This document shows positions 9,085 to 18,031 of a DNA stretch of 26,167 bases, in pieces. The notes beneath the pieces are model-generated. The model was not told the origin of the DNA, searched no databases, and saw nothing but the letters and a program-made list of their open reading frames with translations. Location: assembly GCA_014904985.1 (NCBI GenBank), contig MU129018.1, positions 1-26,167 on the forward strand, in the 5' to 3' direction. The position numbers were made by a program, and so were the translations under genes. How positions within the stretch are numbered: position 1 is the first letter of the stretch; every line of letters begins with the position of its first letter. This DNA is from Hydnum rufescens UP504. Lineage: Eukaryota; Basidiomycota; Agaricomycetes; Cantharellales; Hydnaceae.

Positions 9085-9543
9085 ATGGCCGTATTGTATG
9101 TAGACCTCCGCGTTGGCACTAACAAGGGACACCCCACAACTCCCACCGAAAAGGCTGCAAAGCTAAGTCACCGGAAGGGCATTTGGTTGCCAAAGCAAAA
9201 GCTGGTGCAGTCAATTGTTCACGAGGTAGCTGGCCACGTTCCATGCGAGTGCCGGGTGATGGAATTACTCCAAAACAGCAAGGTATGTTTCTTTACTTTG
9301 AAGACTTCCATATATATATATCCGTGTGGTGGGATTCTGACTTATTTATGCACTTCTAATAGGACAAGAAGGCGCGAAATTGACCAAGAAGAGACTACGT
9401 GATCCCACAAAATTATCCCGTTTATCCGGTGTCTAAGATACATTTTTCACACAATTATTTTACACCTTGGCATGCTTCTACACTCCAAGCACAAGCTTGA
9501 AGAGCTGTCCACCATCATTGCAGAATCCCGTCATGCACATTAA
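9085..9543 (+). pseudogene. RPL36: 60S ribosomal protein L36 (eL36) pseudogene with introns
   Basis: eL36 is a small basic protein of the large ribosomal subunit. From the ATG at 9085 the frame gives LRVGTNKGHPTT, SHRKG, VHEVAGHVPCECRVMELL and NSK, matching the family (family form: REVAG.xPYERRVMELL). A phase-compatible intron follows (GTATGT near 9282 to TAG at about 9361), then DKKAR. One nucleotide appears lost before LTKKRL. A second, degraded intron is followed by the canonical tail HKLEELSTIIAESRHAH and TAA at 9541-9543. The kept introns mean it arose by DNA duplication, not retroposition. The altered N-terminus, the frameshift and eroded splice sites say it is dead. The family has about 100 residues, so the copy is close to full length. 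Confidence 0.8.
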
Positions 9544-10086
9544 TAAACCAGAATAATTATTCCTGTTACCTCTGGTTGTTTCCCGGAGGGCATTGATTGA
9601 TGTCATGGAGAGACGCTTATGTTATCGACTGGTTTTCTTTTGGCTGTAATCTCATGCTTATGCCACCGCTTGAAATCAAATCACAACCATGACATGCCAT
9701 GAATCTCTGCATACAACATTTGCTACTGGCCCGCTGTCACACGTCACAACAGTCAGTATTGTAATAAGTACTAGGTGTCACAAGTGAGAAAAGGGCCCCA
9801 AACCACCGAAAGTGGGCTATTGTGATCCCCAGTGCCTCTCTTGCCCCAAACTTGTTTCCATACACAGATGCATGAGTAGGAACTCAAGCAGCATATATAG
9901 ATACATTTCAGACAGACAGATCTCAGGTCTATAGGCAACATCCTGGACTACACTCTTAAAAAATCTAAGAAATATTGTGGGCTTTGTTTGACCACTGGTT
10001 AGAGATTTTTTTCATGAAGAATTTGAGATCCCCGGACCACCACACGCTGTTCGGAACAGCTAGTTCCGGTGTCGAGTTCATGCTCC
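9544..10086. other. No gene; flank between RPL36 pseudogene and KDZ
   Basis: Holds the 3' flank of the RPL36 copy and presumably the promoter side of the KDZ gene (TATATAGATA near 9894). I could not find terminal inverted repeats for the KDZ element. Confidence 0.4.
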
Positions 10087-13000
10087 ATGGGTGGGACACG
10101 TCGGCCAGCTAAGAAGGCCAAACTCACTTTCACTTGTGACTTTGAGCTCCAAAGTCAAGCCACTGTCCACCATATCTCCACTACTTCATCTGAATCTGTC
10201 CTCACCTCTGATTGTCTCATTGTTCCGGTGACTCCTGATAAACCTGCGAGGCCCAACTGCTCACACTTGTCCCCAATTTCTGGTCCAGATTTTGGTCAGG
10301 ACATCCCAGGCGATAATGATGACCTTGGCACTGTGCACTATCTACCAGGTCCCACCTCATGCAAGCGTTATTCCAATATGGTGTGTTTTTCTCTACTGCA
10401 TGGTTTTCATGCATTGAAATAATGTTTAGGATGAGCCCCTGAAACAATGGAAACCCCTGCGAGATGAGTACCTTGATGCCTTGCTGTTCCGTGATGGCAG
10501 ACAAGGCTTCTCATCTGGATCATGTGAAGAATGCTGTGATACTAATGTACAGGCTATTTATCAGTGTCAACAGTGCTTCAATGGAGGTCTACTGTGTCAG
10601 AATTGTTGCGTTAATCGTCATCGCTGCCTCCCTCTACATCAAATCGAGGTAGGCCTATGTATTTCTTCATATTTTCATGTTCGTATTTTGACTTGTCTCA
10701 TGCATCCAACACAAAAGACATGGGACAGCGGCTGCTTTGAACACACGACCCTTTTTGAGTTAGGCCTCATGGTACAGCTTGGCCATGGCAATCGTCCCTG
10801 CCCAAATCCGAAGAAAGGCATGTCGTCATTCACTGTAATTCACATAAATGGCCTTCACAAAGTTTCGATTTATTTTTGTGATTGCTCTACTGCTCCTCAT
10901 GCTCGTATCCAACTACTCCATTCTGGTTGGTTCCCAGCGACCGTTGTTTCGCTGCAAACATGCACTACTTTCGATGTACTCCGCCACTTCCATCTCCTCA
11001 GTCTTCAGTCCAAATTATCTGCACACCAGTTCTACTGTGTGCTTGAAAGGGGGACCAACAATACTGGCTTATTGAATCTGCAGGTGATTTCCCACTCGCC
11101 TGTTCGTTGCCTGGTACTCATTACATCCCTCAGACATGATATGTTTCCTTCCTTCGCATTATCCGTGAATGGCGAAATCTCAAATTATTGAAGCGTGGCG
11201 GATGTGCACATGACCCAAGTGGTACTGATGGCACGAAACCTGGCGAACTTGCAATTACATGTCCTGCATGCCCCAATCCAGATATAAACCTCCCCCCCAA
11301 TTGGGAGAAATCACCTCGGGAACTTCAGTGAGTTCATAATGTTTAGGATGCCGGAGTGTTTTACATTATAATCCTGGGCAGATATCTATACACGTACTTT
11401 CAGGCCAATGACACCAATTTTTGTTTGAAAAATCGTTCAAATACTGTCATCAATGTTGATCTCGGGACCGGATGGTTGTATTTTGTCGAGAATGAGCCCT
11501 ACAAACGATTTCTTGCACAGCAAGGTGCCCAGACCGAGGTAAGCCTCGTCCAAGCCAGGTCTTGTTCACTATTAACCCGCTTACATAGATGTCGACTTGC
11601 AGTGGCCTTGCTGCGATTGATCACGCAAATATGAAGAATTCTAAGGGTCTCCGCGTTACTGGGGTGGGGGCTTCAATCTGCGCATGTCATGGGTTTCTTT
11701 GCCCTCTTGGAATAGGCGACCTCCAGAAGGGCGAATGGTATGTTGATCAGATGTCCATATACAGTCCATGATGGGCTCAACATGATTTCAGCTTTTCCAA
11801 TATGGATTATATCATATTTTCCGCACTCAGAGGCTATTCTCCACCATTGCTTGTGCTTTCATACAATCTCATCTGCCAATACTGGACAAAAATTAGGCAA
11901 CGCATGCCCCGGCTCCCTCCTGAACTGCGGGTTGATTTGGACAAGCTCTCTGTCAAACTCTTTCTTCCCAAGCTCCACGCACTTGCCCATAAATCTGAAT
12001 GCAGTGTCTTATATTCCCTTAATTTCACCCCCGGTGTTGGTCGCACGGATGGTGAAGGCATTGAATGGGAATGGGCGGAGATTAACATTGCTGCGAACAG
12101 TACAAAGGAGATGAGTGAGGGTGTGCATCATGATACGTTGGACGATCTTCTCGGTGACAAGAATTTCCGGAAGGAAATTGGGTTAGGTGGGTTCCCTTGT
12201 CATCTTACTTTTTTTTGACTGATGTTGCACCCTCTTATGCAGGGAAATCTCTTCTTACAAAGCTGAAGACCACCCAAGTTGAGAGTGCAAAGCATGTCAA
12301 ACAGTTCAAATCATTTACAGGTGGACTGGACCCGGCAATGGTTCGAGAGTATGAGAATGCTATATTGGCATGGGAAGCAGATTGTTCCAAGCCGAATCCC
12401 TACTATGTTAGGTCTTCGTGTGAGTAATACTTTTCTGCATATCGGTGCCTCCATTCCTGGGACCTCACTATTCTATTGCGGTCAGCTAAAATGCAAGCGG
12501 ACGTCCAGCTAGAACTGCTGGAATCAGAGCAGAGCCACTTGTTGTTGACTGGTGGTCATGCTATCCACGATACGAGTGCAACATCATTTCTGTGTGTTGG
12601 CCTGGAGATTGAGGAGGCACAGTATGTATCCATAACTCTGTTTCACCTAGTTTTTTTTGTCTTACTCGTTCTTGTGGAGGCAGTGGCTAGCAAGGGATGT
12701 CGCAGCAGTTGGATCGCTACCCACAAGCACCCAATCCGCCAATATTCAAAGCTGTCGACTTGCACTGTCTAATCGCATAGCTGCATTTCATTCTATCCAA
12801 CAGGTATACATGCCTGAAACGGCCTCACTCATCACTGTTGATATAATCACAGACACCCCCTTGTCTCTGGAATCATCTCCGCTTTTTCTTCCACACGCTC
12901 TTAATCCTGAGTTGTGGATTTCTCCCCTTGCCAAAAGTCTTGCCGAAATGAGGTGCAAAGCTTCGCTTTGCACAAGCTCTTGATTCTCTTGCTGAAGTCT

Positions 13001-13773
13001 GGCATTCCCTATGCGTGCTCTCTCACCTCCTCAGCTATAAACATCGTGAAGTTCGAGGCCAGTGTCCGAACACCTGAGCCTGCACGCTTCTAGATAAGGC
13101 AGATGGAAAGACAAAGTTAGCTGCTGAGAGATATCGCTGTGTGCGACAAGCGTATCTTCAGCTCATGGGCTCTGGTGAGTGGGAGAACACACTCAAGGTT
13201 TTGGATCAAGGCGACGTCCGTGTAATGTCTGAGCATGAGGATGGTGGACACAATGTGCGAAGTGGGCCTCACGAAGGTCACTGATGAGTGTCATGGATCT
13301 GGATGGCACATGGCGCAAGCGACAACGGTGATTTGGAAATGCATGAAGGTATTTGGCATATTATTTTCTTGTTACTGGGCTCCTTACATATTAACTTTAA
13401 CTCGTTAGCTCTACGGGTGGAGTGGTCAAAAAGCCAAGCATGGAAAGAGAGGTGGCTGGAAGAGGTCCTGATTGTTCAGGAGGAGATGCGGCGAGTTCTC
13501 ATATCTTTGGAACACTGAGCCAACGTCTGGGACTCTCGAGCCTCTGCATGATCAACACACGTTCCCGAACTTGCTGAAGGCATTCGAGCCTACACTGTCA
13601 AACAAGCTCGAATTCTGCGACGCCGAATTGACTTTTTCCATCGTCTCTGGTATACCTCTTTTAATACTTCTTCGGATCCTCCAGCCCTCTCCAAAACTCC
13701 CCAAGGGATATCAGTGGACAATCCTTTGTGGTTGGAGCTCGAAGATCATGGCAATAGTTCCGAGGATGATTGA
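10087..13773 (+). pseudogene. KDZ transposase with CxC2 cysteine cluster, inactivated
   Basis: KDZ (Kyakuja-Dileera-Zisupton) elements move as DNA through an RNase-H-fold transposase. Introns traced: 10381-10429, 10649-10717, 11084-11133, 11328-11381, 11539-11588, 11738-11791, 12187-12242, 12420-12485, 12622-12683 and 13349-13408. Order: basic NLS-like start (TRRPAKKAK); CxC2 cluster (CEECCDTNVQAIYQCQQC, then LGLMVQLGHGNRPCPNP); REWRNLKLLKRGG; catalytic segment with DTNF (Asp 11410); CSGLAAIDHAN; GVGASICACHG; GDLQKGE; DGEGIE (Glu 12054); helical tail. In SYNLICQYW (Asn at 11865) the family has Asp. DGEGIEW has Trp for the usual Arg. Further lesions: CCTT duplication at 11147-11154, a 1-nt shift near 12950, and TGA at 13075, 13282, 13285, 13516 and 13549. 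C-terminal homology runs to TGA at 13771. Confidence 0.85.
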
Positions 13774-13984
13774 GGACCAGTTTTTTCTCTCTATGTATTC
13801 CCTTTCTTGTTGACTTTCATTGTATCTTTGGTTTCCCACTTGCTGCTTCCAAGTCTCTGATGATATTCATTGGAAACACATGTATATAGTGATGTTTTTT
13901 TTTCAGCGCTGTGGCAAATGCCGATGTTGAGTCGGCCACTATTCCGTTCGTACCCCCATTCACCCCAGCTGAATCGTTTGCCCT

Positions 13985-14716
13985 GATGGCTGAAATCTTG
14001 GCCAAACCCATAATTGGGCAAATGGCACCGATGGGGACTGGCGGTTTTGACATCGTTCTGGACATGCTCAAAGATGTCATCGTCGATCATCGCCTTCTGG
14101 TTCAAAACATGCTAGCTGCTCACGCTGGTTATGGGGTTGCCACTCCGGGGGGCCTGATACCATACAACTCCAGCTCACCTATGTACGACGAGGCGTTCAA
14201 AGGTGATGCTGTGGCGTTCTCGCTACTAGCTCAGAGTGGTGAAGATGATCCTGCCAGCTTCACTTCGTACCTGCTGGGTTTCGGTCAGAGTCCATTTAGA
14301 GCTGGGCCAGACTCTGCGTTACCTCGTGCATCCCCATACAGCCCCAGTCCCCTGGGGAATCACTCGTCTACCCCACCTTGCATGCCTGCTTCATTTGGCA
14401 AACCTGCAACTTCACCTTTTCACACTCTGCCCTTTGCAACCTCGCCTTTCTTCGGTCGATTTTGTGGTGCCGCAATATTGCCAACATCACCAATGCTCAA
14501 TCTGGCGTCTCCGGCGAATTCTCACTACACCCTCACTTCTCCGACCTTCCACCCACAGTACAGCCCTCGGTCCTGTTGTTCAGCCCCACATCACAATGAT
14601 ACTCGCCTACTAGCCCATCTTTCAGTCCCACCTCGCCTCGATATTCCCCTACTAGTCCATCTTTCAGCCCTGCATCTCCACGATACTCACCAACATCTCC
14701 TGCCCAAGGATCTCCA
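13985..14716 (+). pseudogene. RPB1: Fragment of RNA polymerase II largest subunit (end of core plus CTD heptads)
   Basis: RPB1 is the catalytic subunit of Pol II; its C-terminal heptads (YSPTSPS) recruit RNA-processing factors. The frame gives IGQMAPMGTGGFDIVLD, the conserved RPB1 segment just before the CTD linker, then MLKDVIVDHRLLVQNMLAA and linker text (SPMYDEAFKGD, FGQSPF). Ser/Pro-rich text with TSP motifs follows. After a frameshift between about 14470 and 14600, heptads continue at 14600-14699 ([35 protein letters not shown]). There is no start codon and none of the polymerase core upstream: the sequence before about 13985 (after a TTTTTTTTTCAG acceptor-like site ending 13906) does not match RPB1. 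The fragment lies 0.2 kb after the KDZ gene, so transposon-associated capture or rearrangement is possible. Confidence 0.8.
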
Positions 14717-14940
14717 ATGCCACCCAAGTACAAGTCACACCCATCGCAAATCACTCAATGGATCCTTCCCCACCACTATGTTGAGCGGATCTGCTCTCCC
14801 TCGCGACACGCTTGCTTGTGTTCAATGCCAAAGCAGTGGTCCAGAAAGAATACGTATGCACTGGAAAATGCTGGAGAGAGCAAGGTTTCTTGCATATGTA
14901 TCATCGGAAATTCTCTTGGAACCGTGTGACTGACTCATAA

Positions 14941-16719
14941 ATGTCAAGATTCTCGGTGTGGCGTCGCAAAAGCCCAAGCCTTTTTTCACTTATTGGTTCA
15001 CTTGTTCTGGGTGTTGAGCCTTCCCAGGACCGTCCTCTAGGTTCTAGTATGGCAATCTTGAAGCCCAGTACCTCATCTTCTTCCCACTTGCAGCCGTGCT
15101 CATTGTCTTCTGTCATTACGGCACACACCCAAAGCATGAAAGACGTCAATGCTCATAGTAGCCTGCTTATCCTTCCTCCTGCATTCCCTCTCCCTCCAAC
15201 GCACCAGTCTGTGTGGACTGTTGCACCGCACACCCGCTCTTACTCAGATTCAACATCTTTCATTAAACCCAAATCAAAGAACTCTTTGATCGAGACATTC
15301 GAGATCGATGCACTCTCTGCACAGATGCTGTCCACCTTTCCCCTTGACGTCCATGTTGGATCCGATATCATCATGCAGGACGAATGGCAGGAGAGTTTCT
15401 CTACTCATGAGTACAAGGCTACCTTCTCAGGGAGTTCGGGGATGTTCTGTGCCATAGATGAAGATGAGGTAGAAGGCCTTATTATTGGCGGTTCTGCTCC
15501 CTTGTCAACCCCCAAGTCCAACCAATCAAAAAAGATGTCCATTCCCGAGAACACGTCGTTCTCATCTCCCGAGGTTCATTCCACTCCAAAGCAACACCAA
15601 CACTCTAAGAAGCACTTCAGCCTCCCTTTGTGAGTAAATTTCTGGTTGTTTGGCTACTTCATTGCTAACTGATTCCATGACAGATTGAACCTTCGAAAGG
15701 GTCAAATGTGGAAGGATGAGATCACACTTGCTCTAGAAGAGCTTGGCATCTTAACCACAGAGGGAGATGACGGACGGCCGAAGATGGTCTACAGCGGCGA
15801 GACCCCACCGGGCCCAATGGCCAATTCCCCTGCTCAAGACAGTTCTACTCCAGGAGCTTTGAGCAGTGGGAGAAGAGTGCCTATCTCTCTCGACCTCCCA
15901 CCGATTGTCACACACTCGGAAGCCTCAGGAAGCATTCAGAAACTCGTCGCAGAAAATACTGACACCCAAGCTGTTACCTCGTTAACAAGCGGCTTCATAG
16001 TCCCTCATCCAGACAGCATGCCTCTCGCTGTGGCTGTCCCACAACCTACAACTTACAGTGACCCTAACGTATTCCACCGCCCAAGTCATGTTCAAAATCA
16101 ACAGCAACAATGACAATCCCGACCGTGTCGCTCAAGTATCCCGTATATGACCTCCAGGACCTCAAATCCTATCTCCGTTTATTGGGACTCCCTTGTCCCT
16201 AGCACTAGCGCCGATACCCAAGACAGTGGTCCTGCAGTAGCATCAGCTCTTCCTTTGCACCTTCGTCCTTCTCTGAGGGCTTGGCCCCCCAATGTGGTTG
16301 CTTTCGCGCGAGTCGCAGAGCAGGCCATTTCTTCCTTTACCGCCTTTGGCTGAGGTGCCTCAGCGTCACCTCCCAAATTGAATCCAGATTCGGAATTTGC
16401 AGAACCCGACGCCCCAGTTGTAAGGCATTCTACACCTCTTCAACCACCGAGTCTGTTGCAATGCAGAAACTCCAACGTGCCCAAGGACTCTGCAATGAAA
16501 CAACTGCTTGCAACGCCCAAGCGGTCGAGCATGACGTCTGAGTGATCGAACGCACCATCGTCAACTGGTACGACAGCAGAGAAGAAGAGACGAAGCAAGG
16601 CAGGTGGGTTCCAAGATGAGAACCAAATGATACCCAGCACACCAGGTTCTGTCTTGAGGCCTCTCAAGCTCATGTGGTCCCCAACAATCCATATTTACAG
16701 TATGGTATCTGTAGTCTGA
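14941..16719 (+). pseudogene. Decayed two-exon gene of unknown function, Ser/Pro-rich
   Basis: Exon 1 runs from ATG 14941 to 15630, intron 15631-15684 (GTGAGT..CTGAT..CAG), exon 2 from 15685 to TGA 16717. I do not recognise the protein. It is low-complexity (Ser, Pro, Thr, Gln) with an acidic patch (IDEDEVEG). Around the splice junction is a more ordered segment (LRKGQMWKDEITLALEELGI). A basic C-terminal stretch (EKKRRSK) could be a nuclear signal. Exon 2 is one frame broken by TGA at 16111, 16351 and 16543. The first two are shared by the inverted copy at 24759-26155; at 16543 the copy has CGA. Exon 2 from 15748 onward lies in the left inverted-repeat arm, so this is the parental locus of the duplicate. 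Stop-codon readthrough is the less likely alternative. Confidence 0.5.
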
Positions 16720-17143
16720 TCATATACTTAGATCTAGGACAACCCTAGCAGCCTTGCTCTACTTATGTACATACTGGTTGTAATCAATCTATGTCTGAGA
16801 TGGATACACTGGTGTGGGGCCAGGCATGGGCTGTAGCATGTACCGGTGATACTCGGCTTTAGAGTCGGGGATTACTTGTTGCCGCTATCAACCGTGGCAC
16901 CATAGTACAAATATAGAAATCAACCTAATATGGAAACCATCCTAAATAGGATATAAATGGATTCAAATCCATGAAGAACCCAACTGAACCCTCAGTCAAT
17001 ATTAGAATAATAGAGGTTAATGTAGCCTGATGCAACGGCTGGGATTGATGCATCAACTACAGTAATGGTAACTTACCGTAATTGATGCAAAAAACCCATG
17101 GTAAGTTACCGTTTCTGATGCAAAAAGTCTACAGCATCAGGTG
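15748..17143 (+). repeat. Left arm of a 1.4-kb inverted repeat
   Basis: The reverse complement of 24759-26155. By-eye alignment over 1396/1397 bp gives about 21 substitutions and one 1-nt indel (a T near 16730). The outer end (15748, ATCTTAACC) falls inside an exon of the unknown gene; the inner end (17143, ..CATCAGGTG) abuts Copia gag. About 17 of the differences are C/T or G/A at CpG, for example 15785, 15867, 16129, 16543 and 17036. Confidence 0.9.
16720..17143. other. Noncoding inner part of the left arm with dense small palindromes
   Basis: No gene. Small inverted repeats include ATCCTAAATAGGAT (near 16940), ATGGATTCAAATCCAT (near 16958) and TTGATGCATCAA (near 17047). The last 80 bp hold GGTAACTTACC and GGTAAGTTACC, reverse complements of each other and each a near-palindrome, interleaved with repeated TGATGCA. 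This is the kind of clustered motif seen at DNA-transposon subterminal regions, and it resembles the tail of array module E. Confidence 0.5.
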
Positions 17144-17867
17144 GTCATGGGACACATTTACATCATCGTATTTCAGATCCAAAGCCGGCGAACCGAAAGT
17201 CAAATCATCAGAATTGATTACGTTAATCATCGATGAAGATTGCCACCGTCACAATAAATCCAATTCAAATGAAGTTGCCAATTTGGTACAAATTCCAAAT
17301 TGGGGCAAACGTGCTACTAGGCCTACATGCTCTAATTGCCACAAAGTCAGCCATACAAAGGAACAATGTTGGGCCAAAGGAGGAGGAAAAGAGGGACAGG
17401 GACTGTGACAGAAAAAGAAGGAAAAGGAGGCGAAAGGCTCAACTCCTGAGTCTACGAAGCAGGGCATCTCAATGGACCCTGAAATTGCATTCAATATGAA
17501 ATCATTCAACCCCTTATTCTCCAAAAACGATTGGTTAATCAATTCAGGAACCACTTCCCATATTGCCACATGACGGGAAATGTTCACTCAATTTATACCC
17601 GGCACGGAATCCATTTCAGGAGTTGGGGAGCAAATGCAACTCGAAGGAAAAGGCCAAGGCACCATCATCATCGAAACCCCATTCAATGGCAAAACGACAG
17701 TGATCACCTTACATAACGTCATTTATTCACCGGATGCAACAAATTGTCTGTTGTCCATGGGAAAAATAGACTCAACAGGTGGAGAGGTCAGGCACAAAGG
17801 GGGAAAAGTGGTTATAATTAGTCCTCAGGGACTACCTATTGCAGAAGGACGACTACATCGCCAAGTA
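17144..17867 (+). pseudogene. Copia gag C-terminus and protease
   Basis: The first frame holds a CCHC zinc knuckle (CSNCHKVSHTKEQC, about 17325-17366) that binds retroelement RNA, then a Lys/Glu-rich linker. The protease follows: the active-site motif reads LINSGTTSHI with AAT at 17541, where the family has Asp (GAT). This is a G-to-A change within ATCGAT and should abolish cleavage. The flap and end regions (GQGTIIIETPF, VIYSPDATNCLLSMGKI) are preserved. TGA at 17406 and 17571 interrupt the frame. It ends at codon GTA (17865), which supplies the TA target of the DNA transposon. Confidence 0.85.
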
Positions 17868-17897
17868 AGATAGTGGACACTTATATTCATCCACTGT
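17868..17897. repeat. Left TIR of the Tc1/mariner-like element
   Basis: AGATAGTGGACAC, then an ATA.TCATCCACT.TCC segment. GATAGTGGA and TCCACTGTC within the same TIR are complementary except for one position, so each end can fold on itself. Confidence 0.85.
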
Positions 17898-18031
17898 CCA
17901 TTTCGCTTATGTAAGCTGTCAAGTGAGGCCAAAATTCATTGCCACAATCATCGAAGTCGCGCTTATGGCCCTATGATCTAAATTATGTGCTAGAACGGCA
18001 AACAGCCCCAGTAAAACCATATTTTATTGCT
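17898..18031. other. Left internal noncoding segment of the transposon
   Basis: 3' flank of the minus-strand transposase; no feature seen. Confidence 0.4.

Noticed and set aside
14533..14754. Minus-strand Gly/Glu repeat ORF
   Set aside because: Antisense of the RPB1 CTD heptads.
17082..17408. ORF beginning MMQKTHGKLPFL as a natural gag start
   Set aside because: The first 20 codons come from the inverted-repeat arm (the same text occurs at 24820-24759 on the minus strand). True gag text begins only after 17143.
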